In this document: one piece after another, positions 9,387 through 18,242 of the stretch
Layout: the number at the start of each line of letters is the position of its first letter
Position numbering within the stretch: position 1 is the first letter of the stretch
Origin: Cognaticolwellia mytili
GTDB taxonomy: Bacteria > Pseudomonadota > Gammaproteobacteria > Enterobacterales > Alteromonadaceae
Direction of reading: 5' to 3'
Assembly: GCF_002104475.1 (NCBI RefSeq)
Contig: NZ_NBOF01000002.1
Location: 930,001-994,000 of the forward strand
DNA length: 64,000 nucleotides
Notes under the pieces: model-generated
Database searches by the model: none
Told to the model about the DNA's origin: nothing
The model's input: the letters and a program-made list of their open reading frames with translations, nothing else
Made by a program: the position numbers and the translations under genes

Positions 9387-10010
9387 ATGAAAACAGTTAG
9401 CAAAACGCGCAGCCAATTAAAACGAGAGGCTATTATTGCTGCTGCAAAAGCAGCTTTTAAAGAATACGGTGTTCAGGGAACCAGCATGGACAAGCTAGCT
9501 GAGCTCGCTCAAGTGTCAAAGCGCACGGTTTACAACCATTTCGAAACCAAAGAAGCGTTATTGATGTACTTAGTTGCAGAGCTTTGGCAAAAAGCTGAAG
9601 CGCAAGTAGATGTTAGTTATCAAAAAGATATAGCACTAAAACCTCAACTTATTGCTTTACTTAATGCTGAAATTAGTTTTATTTCTAGTGAAGATCACAT
9701 GGATGTGACTAAAGTCGCTATAGGGCACTTTTTTTATAATTCAGCAGCGCTACAGAAAGAATTCGAGAAAATATCTTGCCAAGAAAATGCTATTATTCGT
9801 TGGCTTAATAGCGCTATTGAAGACAATAAATTAGCAATTAATGATGTCGATTTTGCTAGCGACCAATTGCACGGCTTGATTAAAGCAAGTTGTTTTTGGC
9901 CACAACTATTTCAGATGGAAGATGGTATCAGTAAAGAAAAACGCGAATTTTTGGCAAAAGAAACTGCCGAAATGTTTTTGGCTCGTTATCAAGTAACAAT
10001 CGATAATTAA
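9387..10010 (+). CDS. TetR/AcrR-family transcriptional regulator
   Basis: The N-terminal helix-turn-helix (about residues 10-55, with AKAAFKEYGVQGTSMDKLAE and VSKRTVYNHFETKE) is typical of TetR. The all-helical C-terminal half should bind a ligand. I choose the ATG at 9387 (207 residues) over a TTG nine bases upstream. The gene is divergent from the hydrolase and has a palindromic operator and an overlapping promoter in the shared region, so it probably represses itself and the hydrolase. The efflux operon behind the hydrolase is another possible target. The inducer is unknown. Confidence 0.88.
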   Translation: MKTVSKTRSQLKREAIIAAAKAAFKEYGVQGTSMDKLAELAQVSKRTVYNHFETKEALLMYLVAELWQKAEAQVDVSYQKDIALKPQLIALLNAEISFISSEDHMDVTKVAIGHFFYNSAALQKEFEKISCQENAIIRWLNSAIEDNKLAINDVDFASDQLHGLIKASCFWPQLFQMEDGISKEKREFLAKETAEMFLARYQVTIDN

Positions 10011-10017
10011 AATCAAA

Positions 10018-10040
10018 AAAGCCGACTAGAAGTCGGCTTT
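10018..10040. terminator. Bidirectional terminator between tetR and erpA
   Basis: AAAGCCGACT (10018-10027) pairs with AGTCGGCTTT (10031-10040) around the 3-nt loop AGA. A-rich and T-rich flanks fit termination of both convergent genes. Confidence 0.85.
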
Positions 10041-10073
10041 CAACGTGATAGGTCACTGCAATCTTGCTAAATA

Positions 10074-10415
10074 TTAAATAGAGAAAGAAGAACCACAACC
10101 ACATGTTGTTGTAGCATTGGGATTATTAACTAAAAATCGACTTCCTTCCAAACCTTCTACATAGTCAACTTCACCGTCAACTAAATACTGCAAGCTCATC
10201 GGATCAATCACCATAGTGACACCTTTTTTGACAATGGTCATATCGCCTTCATTGATTTTCTCATCAAAGGTAAAGCCATAGGAAAAGCCCGAGCAGCCAC
10301 CGCCTGTAACGTAAACACGCAACTTCAGCTCTGGATTCTCTTCTTCCGTGATCAACGACAATACTTTAGTCGCAGCAGCATCCGAAAATTTAATGGGTAA
10401 CTCAAGATCTGACAT
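10074..10415 (-). CDS. erpA: Iron-sulfur cluster insertion protein ErpA
   Basis: The 113-residue A-type carrier delivers Fe-S clusters to apoproteins such as the isoprenoid enzymes IspG and IspH. The three cluster-binding cysteines are C41 (GGGCSGF), C105 and C107 (CGCGSSFSI). Length and sequence match E. coli ErpA closely, including EGLEGSRF and the C-terminal end. It is probably monocistronic and shares a terminator with the convergent TetR gene. Confidence 0.97.
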   Translation of the reverse strand: MSDLELPIKFSDAAATKVLSLITEEENPELKLRVYVTGGGCSGFSYGFTFDEKINEGDMTIVKKGVTMVIDPMSLQYLVDGEVDYVEGLEGSRFLVNNPNATTTCGCGSSFSI

Positions 10416-10457
10416 AAAACTCTACTTAATACAAAGGAACAAATACGATTATCTTAA

Positions 10458-10478
10458 ACTTGACTGTTTTAATCAAGT
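10458..10478 (-). terminator. Weak hairpin downstream of DUF6776-like gene
   Basis: ACTTGA (10458-10463) and TCAAGT (10473-10478) form a 6-bp stem right after the stop codon of the minus-strand gene. The following bases are T-rich but not a clean U run. Confidence 0.4.
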
Positions 10479-10479
10479 A

Positions 10480-11223
10480 TTATGGTGAACTCTGCGCAAT
10501 ATTTTCTAAAGCCTTTTGCCACAAGTAGCTTTCATCGACACGATTATATTCTTGCCATTTACCTTTTGGTAAAATGACAGACACGCTAATTTTTTCGGCA
10601 ATAAAATTTTCTGGCAGTGTTAACTCTCCACTAATCATTTGAAAATACTGAAAACTAAACGATAAATCCTGCTTAGTAATTGCTGAAAGCTTCGTTAAAG
10701 GGATATTGGTCGGTTTACCATTCAAACTTCCTGTTATCGACAACTCGACAAAACCTTTAGCAAAACGCTTTCGCAATAATTGCTGCACTAAAATAACTTG
10801 AAAGCGATAGTGGTTAGGGCTACCTGTTTTGGTTAAATTAACATCATCAATCACTAGACCATTAGCTTGCTTTTCAGGTGCCATAATTTTTTCATAAAAT
10901 GCTAAATCTTTTTTTACTTGAAAATGCTTTTGCTCAATCGACTTCAACACTTTTTGACTACGCTGATTAGCCATACGCTCAACTTCAAGCTCAACCTCTA
11001 AAGTGTTAAGCCGTTGTGATTTCTCTACTATGTTTTGATAAAGCGTATCTAAACGAGATTTCTGTAGCGCTAATGTTTGTACCTGATAACCATGATAAAA
11101 GTTGCCAATGCGGTAACCACAAAATAGTGAAATGATTATGATGCCGAGTAGAAGAATAGCAGAACGAAATGTCCCTAAACGTGTCACAACTGTACTGAGA
11201 TTTATTTTTGCTAACCAATTCAT
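10480..11223 (-). CDS. DUF6776-like inner-membrane coiled-coil protein
   Basis: The protein has one N-terminal membrane helix (LLLGIIIISLFCGYRIGNFY), then a coiled-coil stretch of about 70 residues, and a beta-rich C-terminal domain presumably in the periplasm. I use the ATG at 11223; a GTG at 11262 would add 13 residues, and neither has a good ribosome site. Its place between erpA and a ClC gene resembles that of DUF6776 proteins in related bacteria, but I assign the family from memory. No enzymatic motif is visible and the function is unknown. Confidence 0.6.
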   Translation of the reverse strand: MNWLAKINLSTVVTRLGTFRSAILLLGIIIISLFCGYRIGNFYHGYQVQTLALQKSRLDTLYQNIVEKSQRLNTLEVELEVERMANQRSQKVLKSIEQKHFQVKKDLAFYEKIMAPEKQANGLVIDDVNLTKTGSPNHYRFQVILVQQLLRKRFAKGFVELSITGSLNGKPTNIPLTKLSAITKQDLSFSFQYFQMISGELTLPENFIAEKISVSVILPKGKWQEYNRVDESYLWQKALENIAQSSP

Positions 11224-11281
11224 TTGAAAAGTATTATGATATCCAAAAGCCTGTGCATTCACTCAGCGTAAACAATAAAAT

Positions 11282-12964
11282 ATGAAAATGATGATACAAC
11301 TAAAAAAGCGTCTTGCTCTACCACAAACATCATGGCAACTGTGCTTGCTAGCTGCCATTGGTGGTTTCGTGTCTGCAATGTTGGTGGTTATATTCATTTT
11401 TGCCATTGAAGGCATTCAATCATTTTATTTGAGTGAAAAAGAAGACTATAGCAGCTTAACAGCACTAAGTCGTTTCCAATTACCAATTATTGGCGCTATA
11501 GTCATCCTCTTTTTCGCTTGGCTAACTGGCTATAAGTATATACGCACCGGTATTCCTTTCGTGTTGCATCGCTTGAAAATAGCTAACGGTGTAATGCCTC
11601 TGCGCAATACCATTAACCAATTTATTGGCAGTACTATTGCACTCGCTACCGGTTTTTCAGTTGGCAAAGAAGGCCCAGCAGTGCATTTAGGTGCCGCATG
11701 CAGTAGCTATATCGGTAGCAAGCTTAATTTACCTTATAATGCTATTCGCAGTTTAAGTGCTTGTGGTATTGCCGCAGGTATTGCCGCCTGTTTTAACACA
11801 CCAATCGCGGCAGTATTATTCGTAATGGAAGTTATTTTGCGTGAATATAAAGTACATATTTTTATTCCCGTGATGATCGCAGCAATTGTAGGTTCAATGA
11901 CAACCAGTACTATTTTTGGCCCTGTTCATGAATTTGAGTATTTCACTACCATTAGTTTGGACAGCAAGCACTACCTAACACTTGTAGTCTTAGGGGTAGT
12001 TTTAGGTGTTATTGCTTTTATCTTTAATCGTTATTTAGTGTTAATAATCAAGCACAGCGCACGCTTTCATATAATACCTCGTATTTTAACTGCCGCTTTT
12101 ATTACCGGGGCCATCGGTTATGCCGTACCTTATGCTATGGGCACAGATTTAAGTGCCATTGACTTTTCCCTACAAAATAATCCCGAGCTGCAGCTCTTGC
12201 TTGCCTTGCTAGTAGCTAAAATGTTAATGACCATTACCACTTTGGGCTTAGGTATTCCTGGAGGGATCATCGGCCCAATATTAGGTATTGGCGCTATTAT
12301 TGGCACCTGCATTTCAATTATTAACATGTACCTTTTCCCTACTACTTTACAAGCTAGTGATTTCGCTTTAATGGGCATGGCGGGTTTTATGGCAGCAACG
12401 TTAAACGCCCCCCTTGCTGCGCTACTTTGTGTGGTTGAACTGTCCAATCAAATCGAAATTATAGTGCCAGCGATGATTGTTATTGCTAGTTCTTGTATTT
12501 CATCTGGGCAATTCTTCCGCAATCGTTCAATATTTATTATGCAGTTAGAAGTTCAAGGTTTGGCTTATCGAAGACCTCCTATTGAGAAGTCTTTACAACG
12601 CGTTGGCGCTATAGGGGTAATGCAAGAGCAAATAACGCTAATTGCTGACAATGATAACAAAACTATTGCCAGCGAATTTCCAAAACACTCTTCCCATCAG
12701 TATTTCATTATCAAAAAAGAAAATATACAAGGAGAGCTTGAATATATTTGGTGCCAACCAGAGCACAAAAAGGACAATAACCTTATCCGGCAGAAGCTAA
12801 TACCACTATGTAGCCAGTCGACTTTAGCTGAAGCTTATTTACTTTTAGTGAAAAAAAGAAGCGGTGGAGTGTATATATATCAAGATAATCCAAATGATAT
12901 TATGGGTATAATAACTTTTGACGCTATTCGCTCTTATTTATTAAAAGGAAAAACCCATCAATGA
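11282..12964 (+). CDS. ClC-family chloride channel or H+/Cl- antiporter
   Basis: The 560-residue membrane protein has the ClC selectivity-filter segments RTGIP, GKEGPAVHLGA (holding the gating glutamate) and LGIPGGIIGPILGIGA in the expected order. About ten to twelve membrane segments cover residues 20-430. The last 130 residues are soluble and look like a poorly conserved CBS-type region. The filter segment GGIIGP differs from GGIFAP of E. coli ClcA, so chloride selectivity is likely but not certain. The stop overlaps the hemJ start by 4 bp (ATGA), so the two are translationally coupled. Confidence 0.88.
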   Translation: MKMMIQLKKRLALPQTSWQLCLLAAIGGFVSAMLVVIFIFAIEGIQSFYLSEKEDYSSLTALSRFQLPIIGAIVILFFAWLTGYKYIRTGIPFVLHRLKIANGVMPLRNTINQFIGSTIALATGFSVGKEGPAVHLGAACSSYIGSKLNLPYNAIRSLSACGIAAGIAACFNTPIAAVLFVMEVILREYKVHIFIPVMIAAIVGSMTTSTIFGPVHEFEYFTTISLDSKHYLTLVVLGVVLGVIAFIFNRYLVLIIKHSARFHIIPRILTAAFITGAIGYAVPYAMGTDLSAIDFSLQNNPELQLLLALLVAKMLMTITTLGLGIPGGIIGPILGIGAIIGTCISIINMYLFPTTLQASDFALMGMAGFMAATLNAPLAALLCVVELSNQIEIIVPAMIVIASSCISSGQFFRNRSIFIMQLEVQGLAYRRPPIEKSLQRVGAIGVMQEQITLIADNDNKTIASEFPKHSSHQYFIIKKENIQGELEYIWCQPEHKKDNNLIRQKLIPLCSQSTLAEAYLLLVKKRSGGVYIYQDNPNDIMGIITFDAIRSYLLKGKTHQ

Positions 12965-13392
12965 ATACCATTCTTTGGCTTAAAGCATTTCATGTTATTT
13001 TTATGGTGGCTTGGTTTGCGGGTATTTTCTATTTACCACGTATATTCGTTAATCATGCGGAGTCCGATGAGCCATTAGTGCACAAGCAACTTAAAGGAAT
13101 GGAACGACGTTTACTGTTTTTTGTTACACCATTTGCAATTTTTACAGTTGCTTTAGGTATCATTATTATCTACTACTACGGTTACACTTGGTTTGCCGCA
13201 GCAAAATGGTTACATGTAAAAATCAGCTTAGTCACGTTACTACTGATATATCATGCCTACTGCTTTAAACTAGTCAAAATATTCGCTGCAGACAAAAATA
13301 TTCGTTCTGGAAAGTTTTATAGATTTTTCAATGAAATACCTGTGTTAATTTTATTTATAGTAATAATTTTAGCCTACGTTAAACCTTTCTAA
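12961..13392 (+). CDS. hemJ: Protoporphyrinogen IX oxidase HemJ
   Basis: This 143-residue, four-helix membrane protein matches HemJ (formerly UPF0093), which oxidises protoporphyrinogen IX to protoporphyrin IX in bacteria lacking HemG/HemY. Typical segments are KAFHVIFMVAWFAGIFYLPR near the N-terminus, with a conserved histidine at residue 10, and AAKWLHVKI in the third helix. It overlaps the ClC gene by 4 bp. The haem gene hemL lies 2.2 kb downstream with two genes between, so this is a loose haem neighbourhood rather than an operon. Confidence 0.88.
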   Translation: MNTILWLKAFHVIFMVAWFAGIFYLPRIFVNHAESDEPLVHKQLKGMERRLLFFVTPFAIFTVALGIIIIYYYGYTWFAAAKWLHVKISLVTLLLIYHAYCFKLVKIFAADKNIRSGKFYRFFNEIPVLILFIVIILAYVKPF

Positions 13393-13394
13393 TT

Positions 13395-14267
13395 TCAATG
13401 AAAATAAGTTAACCAGAGTGACTTTTCATTCAAAATCGCTCGACTTTTTTCTGATAACAATGGGTTTTTTAAAGCAAATATTTTTCGCTGCGGTAAATTT
13501 GCTTTGACGAGAATATCTTGTGTTACTGAATGCTGATAGAAAAATTCATCAAACGCGCCTGACTCTATCAGTTTAGAAAAACCATAAGTTATCCGTTGTG
13601 CCAAACGAGTATTCTTTTTATTAGTAAAAAAATACATTGGTGCGGGATACTTTAATAAGAAATGATCTTCAATAATAAATTGATTTTTATTGGCTATTTC
13701 GACCCAAGGCTCATGCAACGCGCGAGGAAAGTAATCAAAACGATTTTTCTCTAACATAGCCAACAATGAGGACGCACGGCCTTCAATAACATCATAGCCG
13801 TTATAGCGAAGAATCTCACTATCTGGCCAATCATAACCCTGCCCCGCCGATAGCGACTTTAATTGTGCCAAAGATAAATTTGGAGAGAAAGTACTTGTAT
13901 CATCGCTATGAATTATAGCAATACGTACACCCATCAAACCTTTAAGTACAGGAATGTAAATCGCTTGTAAGTCGGTTTCTAATGTCTGGGACGTCATCCG
14001 CCAAGTCACATCAATGACTTTACCCTGCTGTACCATAATCGACGTGCGACCTTGCGACATTTCTTGTGTGACGGGAGTGAGTTGGTAAGCGCCATATTTA
14101 TCGCGTGATTCCTCTAAAATCAACGAGAGTAAATCAATATAGTAGCTTTGTTTAGCGTCAGGATGAGTTGTAGAAATATTGTAACGAACAGTATCAGCTG
14201 CTTGTGTGCTAATACTAGTCAGTAGCAATGGCATCGAAAACAGTAATAATAAAACTCGCATATCCAT
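13395..14267 (-). CDS. Periplasmic solute-binding-like protein, stand-alone
   Basis: The 290-residue protein has a signal peptide (about 1-23, ending ISTQAA) and a fold resembling family-3 solute-binding proteins (SBP_bac_3). The ATG at 14267 is supported by GGGAGAGG upstream. There is no permease or ATPase gene nearby, so it may be a receptor, an orphan binding protein or something with a changed role. It ends 2 bp from the convergent hemJ stop. The ligand is unknown. Confidence 0.7.
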   Translation of the reverse strand: MDMRVLLLLFSMPLLLTSISTQAADTVRYNISTTHPDAKQSYYIDLLSLILEESRDKYGAYQLTPVTQEMSQGRTSIMVQQGKVIDVTWRMTSQTLETDLQAIYIPVLKGLMGVRIAIIHSDDTSTFSPNLSLAQLKSLSAGQGYDWPDSEILRYNGYDVIEGRASSLLAMLEKNRFDYFPRALHEPWVEIANKNQFIIEDHFLLKYPAPMYFFTNKKNTRLAQRITYGFSKLIESGAFDEFFYQHSVTQDILVKANLPQRKIFALKNPLLSEKSRAILNEKSLWLTYFH

Positions 14268-14410
14268 CGCTACCTCTCCCTTTCTAGTGACAATTATAAC
14301 TTATATTTGAAAGCTTTGTCTTGTAAACATTTATCAAACGATTATCTAATTCAAATCAAGATAATACATTCTCAATAATTAAGTTTTGTGCTATATTTCG
14401 CTGCAAATTT

Positions 14411-14469
14411 CCGTTGTTACTTTACCAGCCAACGGCCCATTAAATTCAGGTATCAGCTCGGTTTATAAT
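14411..14469 (+). promoter_or_regulatory. Putative pyrB promoter region with upstream dyad
   Basis: A TATAAT box is at 14464-14469 with no clear -35. Upstream, CCGTTG (14411-14416) and CAACGG (14430-14435) form a perfect 6-bp dyad across 13 nt that could be a regulator site. I see no pyrBI-style leader peptide with a uridine-rich attenuator. Confidence 0.4.
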
Positions 14470-14510
14470 CATAAACACTAGCTTTAGATGCCACTTATTA
14501 GGTACAACCT

Positions 14511-15521
14511 ATGATGAAATTTGAAGGAAGTCATGTCCTGTCTGTCTCTCAATTTGATAGAGAGAGTATTTCTCGTATCTTGGAAATTTCGACATTAATG
14601 GCACCTTACGCCATGCGAAAAAAGCGCTGTCATGTACTCGAAGGCGCAATACTCAGTAATTTATTTTTTGAACCCAGTACTCGTACTCGAGTTAGTTTTG
14701 GCACCGCATTTAATCTATTAGGTGGCTTTGTCCGTGAAACAGTAGGACAGGAAAACTCTTCACTATCTAAAGGCGAATCTTTGTTTGACACCGCTCGTGT
14801 GATCAGTGGCTACTCCGATGTTATTGCGATGCGTCACCCAACAATGCATTCGGTAGAAGAGTTTTCTAAAGGTAGCAGTGTGCCGGTAATTAATGGCGGC
14901 GACGGTGCAAACGAACATCCAACTCAGGCGTTATTAGATTTATTTACCATCCAATCTGAGATGGCACGTTATGACATGGGCTTAGACGGCTTAAACATTG
15001 TTCTTATGGGCGACCTTAAACATGGTCGTACAGTACATTCATTGTCTAAACTTTTAAGCCTTTATAACAACATCACAGTGACCATGATTGCACCAACAGC
15101 ATTACAGATGCCTGATAGCATTATCTCTACATTAACAAATGCTGGCCATAACGTAGTTCTGACTGACAAAATTGAAGGTAATTTGGCCTGTGACGTAATT
15201 TATCAAACTCGTATTCAGCAAGAGCGATTCGCTAGCAAAGGTGAAGCTGATTTATACCGTGGCCATTTCAGTTTGAATCGCGAAATTTATCAGCAGTATT
15301 GTCAAAAAAATACCGTAATTATGCACCCGTTACCACGTGATTCTCGTGCTGAAGCGAATGAATTAGATACTGATTTAAATGATTTAGATAACCTAGCCAT
15401 ATTTCGCCAAGCACAAAATGGTGTTCTAGTGCGTATGGCATTGTTTGCCTTAAGTTTAGGGGTAGAAAGTAGACTTAGTCACTATGAAAAACCTGTTACT
15501 TGGCATACCAACAAATATTGA
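14511..15521 (+). CDS. pyrB: Aspartate carbamoyltransferase catalytic subunit
   Basis: The enzyme condenses carbamoyl phosphate with aspartate in the first committed step of pyrimidine synthesis. The carbamoyl-phosphate loop FFEPSTRTRVSF (STRTR at 56-60) and the motif NEHPTQALLDLF are intact. HPLPRDSRAEA near the C-terminus also fits. At 336 residues it is longer than E. coli PyrB (311). No pyrI regulatory-subunit gene follows, as hemL is next after 48 bp, so the catalytic trimer may work alone or use a PyrI encoded elsewhere. Confidence 0.95.
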   Translation: MMKFEGSHVLSVSQFDRESISRILEISTLMAPYAMRKKRCHVLEGAILSNLFFEPSTRTRVSFGTAFNLLGGFVRETVGQENSSLSKGESLFDTARVISGYSDVIAMRHPTMHSVEEFSKGSSVPVINGGDGANEHPTQALLDLFTIQSEMARYDMGLDGLNIVLMGDLKHGRTVHSLSKLLSLYNNITVTMIAPTALQMPDSIISTLTNAGHNVVLTDKIEGNLACDVIYQTRIQQERFASKGEADLYRGHFSLNREIYQQYCQKNTVIMHPLPRDSRAEANELDTDLNDLDNLAIFRQAQNGVLVRMALFALSLGVESRLSHYEKPVTWHTNKY

Positions 15522-15569
15522 TAGTAACCATAAATTTAACGTGGCTACACTAACAACGAGTAAGATATT

Positions 15570-16853
15570 ATGATGAAAAATTCACAGCAATTATTTGATG
15601 CTGCCCAAGATATTATTCCTGGCGGCGTAAACTCACCAGTACGTGCTTTCAATGGCGTAGGTGGTACACCATTATTTATTAAAAAAGCACAAGGTGCTTA
15701 TATTTTTGATGCTGAAGACAATAAATATGTCGATTATGTTGGCTCATGGGGACCAATGATTTTAGGTCATAACCATCCAAAAATTCTTGAAGCGGTTATT
15801 GAAACTGCCAAAAATGGCTTAAGCTTTGGCGCTCCCACGGAGTTAGAAATCACCATGGCAGAAAAAGTACGTGAAATTGTACCTTCTATGGAAAAATTAC
15901 GCATGGTGAGTTCAGGTACAGAAGCCACCATGAGCGCTATCCGCTTAGCCCGTGGCTTTACTGGTCGTGATAAAATTTTGAAGTTTGAAGGCTGTTACCA
16001 TGGTCATGCTGATTCATTATTAGTAAAAGCAGGTTCTGGCATGTTAACGATGGGCGTACCAAGCTCCCCGGGTATTCCAGACGATTTTGCTAAGCACACG
16101 CTAACGGTTAGCTATAACAACCTACAAGAAGTTGAACAAATATTTGCTGAACTTGGTGATGAAATTGCTTGTATTATTGTTGAGCCCGTTGCTGGCAACA
16201 TGAACTGTATCCCACCAGTTGAAGGTTTCCTTGAAGGTTTAAGAGCTATTTGTGATCAATACAAAAGTGTCTTAATTTTTGATGAAGTAATGACTGGCTT
16301 TCGCGTTGCTTTAGGTGGTGCACAAGCTCACTATAATATTGTTCCAGACTTAACAACCTTAGGTAAAGTTATTGGTGGTGGTATGCCAGTGGGTGCCTTT
16401 GGTGGTAAGCAAGAAATTATGGACTTTATTGCCCCTGTAGGCCCAGTTTATCAAGCAGGTACGCTATCAGGCAACCCAATTGCTATGGCAGCTGGTTTAG
16501 CATCATTAAATGAGCTTTGTAAAGGCAACAAGCATCAACAGCTTAGCGATGCGACAGAAAAGCTAGCCATGGGCCTTAAAGCGGCTGCAGAGCGCAATGG
16601 TGTATCACTAGCAATTAATTATGTTGGTGCAATGTTCGGCTTCTTTTTTACCGATGAAGAAAAAATCACTAGCTTCGCTCAAGCTACTGCATGCGACAGT
16701 GATAAATTTAAAAAGTTCTTCCACTTAATGTTAAACGAAGGGGTTTACCTTGCGCCTTCTTCGTTTGAAGCTGGTTTTTTATCTACTGCTCATGGCGAAG
16801 AAGAATTAGAATTCACATTAGCGGCCGCAGATCGTTGTTTTGCACAACTTTAA
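15570..16853 (+). CDS. hemL: Glutamate-1-semialdehyde 2,1-aminomutase
   Basis: This PLP enzyme turns glutamate-1-semialdehyde into 5-aminolevulinate, the precursor of all haem. The 427-residue length is standard. The PLP lysine is K266 in [18 protein letters not shown], and [10 protein letters not shown] near residues 18-27 is a family hallmark. It follows pyrB by 48 bp on the same strand and ends at a palindromic repeat followed by a strong terminator. Two adjacent ATGs (15570 and 15573) are possible starts. Confidence 0.97.
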   Translation: MMKNSQQLFDAAQDIIPGGVNSPVRAFNGVGGTPLFIKKAQGAYIFDAEDNKYVDYVGSWGPMILGHNHPKILEAVIETAKNGLSFGAPTELEITMAEKVREIVPSMEKLRMVSSGTEATMSAIRLARGFTGRDKILKFEGCYHGHADSLLVKAGSGMLTMGVPSSPGIPDDFAKHTLTVSYNNLQEVEQIFAELGDEIACIIVEPVAGNMNCIPPVEGFLEGLRAICDQYKSVLIFDEVMTGFRVALGGAQAHYNIVPDLTTLGKVIGGGMPVGAFGGKQEIMDFIAPVGPVYQAGTLSGNPIAMAAGLASLNELCKGNKHQQLSDATEKLAMGLKAAAERNGVSLAINYVGAMFGFFFTDEEKITSFAQATACDSDKFKKFFHLMLNEGVYLAPSSFEAGFLSTAHGEEELEFTLAAADRCFAQL

Positions 16854-16862
16854 CTAAACACT

Positions 16863-16909
16863 AATACCAATTGAATTAAGTAATGTTCAATTATTTCAAT
16901 TGGCATAAT
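16863..16909. repeat. Palindromic intergenic element
   Basis: CCAATTGA (16867-16874) pairs with TCAATTGG (16896-16903) across an AT-rich 21-nt interior. The left end, TAATACCAATTGAATTAA, looks like a dispersed palindromic repeat of Alteromonadales genomes. That family assignment is from memory and only one copy is visible here. Confidence 0.45.
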
Positions 16910-16941
16910 AACCTACGCCACGTTAGTAAAGTTTAGACAAT

Positions 16942-16973
16942 AAAAAAAGGTAAGCATGGTGCTTACCTTTTTT
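16942..16973. terminator. Bidirectional terminator between hemL and sspB
   Basis: AAAAAAGGTAAGC (16943-16955) pairs with GCTTACCTTTTTT (16961-16973) around a 5-nt loop, giving a 13-bp stem with A and T tails for both convergent genes. Confidence 0.9.
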
Positions 16974-17010
16974 AATAACAATTCTTTATCACATAGCCAA
17001 AAACGACAAA

Positions 17011-17493
17011 CTATTTCACCACTGTTAAACTTGGTTTTTTAGCTTTTGGCTTTTCGTTTTTCTCTGTTATTGTCTCATCCTTTACTGGATTATCAGTAGC
17101 TTTTACCGCTGCTATATTTGGCGCATCAACTTCACTTAATGTTAAGTCTTGCTCAAGAGCTTCGGGATCAGGATGCTCAATTTCGAGCGACGTACCTGCG
17201 CCATTTTCTTTCGCATAAATAGCAGAAATTGCACCATAAGGTACACTAATATGCTCAAGTTTACCGCCAAAACGTGCACTCAGTTCAATACTATTATCAC
17301 TTAATGCAATGCTACCAACAGCTGAGCCGGAAACATTTAAGACGATTTGACCGTCATTAACATATGCCATAGGCACCATAACGCCATACACATTAACATC
17401 AACAACGATGTAAGGTGTTAAGTCATTATCAGAAATCCACTCATAAAAAGCCTTAACAATATAAGGCTTATTTGATGTCATTTCGATGGTCAT
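17011..17493 (-). CDS. sspB: ClpXP protease specificity-enhancing factor SspB
   Basis: SspB binds ssrA-tagged proteins and hands them to the ClpXP protease. The folded domain covers about residues 1-115 (TSNKPYIVKAFYEWISDN, then VSGSAVGSIAL and ARFGGK). It is followed by an acidic flexible linker and a short basic C-terminal tail (KKPSLTVVK), which resembles the ClpX-binding peptide. It lies 11 bp after sspA in the usual sspAB order. Confidence 0.95.
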   Translation of the reverse strand: MTIEMTSNKPYIVKAFYEWISDNDLTPYIVVDVNVYGVMVPMAYVNDGQIVLNVSGSAVGSIALSDNSIELSARFGGKLEHISVPYGAISAIYAKENGAGTSLEIEHPDPEALEQDLTLSEVDAPNIAAVKATDNPVKDETITEKNEKPKAKKPSLTVVK

Positions 17494-17504
17494 AATCTGC
17501 GTCT

Positions 17505-18146
17505 TTAAACCGGAGCGCCAAAACGTAATTCACGCTCAGCTTCAGTTAATGATGCTTGAAAAGACTCACGTTCAAATACTTTTAACATATATGATTTAAG
17601 TTCTTTAGAGCCTTGACCATCAAGCTCAATACCCATTACAGGTAAACGCCATAATAGCGGTGCTAAATAACAATCAACTAAACTAAACTCTTCACTCATA
17701 AAGTAAGGGGCTTCGTTTAAAATTGGTGCAACACTTAATAAGCTTTCTTTTAATTCTTGACGAGCTTTAGCGGCTGCATCAGCTGGACCATTGTAAATAG
17801 TCTTCGCTAAGCTATACCAATCTTGCTCTACGCGATGCATCATTAAACGACTGCGACCACGAGATACCGGGTAAACAGGCATCAATGGTGGATGAGGAAA
17901 ACGCTCATCTAAATATTCAATAATGATAGACGCTTCATAAAGCGCTAATTCACGATCGATTAAGGTTGGTACGGTTCCGTAAGGATTTAGGTCAAGTAAA
18001 TCCTCTGGCAAATTGGCTAAGTCAACCAAATGGATGTCAACACCAACACCCTTCTCTGCCAACACAATGCGGGTTTGATGACTATACATATCATCAGCAT
18101 GCGAATATAAAGTCATAACAGAGCGTTTGTTTGCGGCTATGGCCAT
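17505..18146 (-). CDS. sspA: Stringent starvation protein A
   Basis: SspA is a GST-fold protein that binds RNA polymerase and shifts transcription during starvation and acid stress. The 213-residue protein begins like E. coli SspA (MAIAANKRSVMTLYSHADD) and keeps YLDERFPHPPLMPVYPVSRG. That segment includes the surface-exposed PHP loop reported to be needed for activity. It is followed by sspB and separated from petC upstream by a terminator-like hairpin. Confidence 0.96.
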   Translation of the reverse strand: MAIAANKRSVMTLYSHADDMYSHQTRIVLAEKGVGVDIHLVDLANLPEDLLDLNPYGTVPTLIDRELALYEASIIIEYLDERFPHPPLMPVYPVSRGRSRLMMHRVEQDWYSLAKTIYNGPADAAAKARQELKESLLSVAPILNEAPYFMSEEFSLVDCYLAPLLWRLPVMGIELDGQGSKELKSYMLKVFERESFQASLTEAERELRFGAPV

Positions 18147-18183
18147 AATGCCTCCAAAAAATTCTTATTAAAAAAACTAACAA

Positions 18184-18200
18184 AGGGGGCCAAAGCCCCC
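18184..18200 (-). terminator. Terminator of petABC
   Basis: GGGGGC (18185-18190) pairs with GCCCCC (18195-18200) around a 4-nt loop. On the minus strand the stem is followed by TTTGTTAGTTTTTTT, fitting termination after petC and before sspA. Confidence 0.75.
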
Positions 18201-18242
18201 AGTAATATCTAAAGTTTACACTGTTTTACACAACATAGAAAA

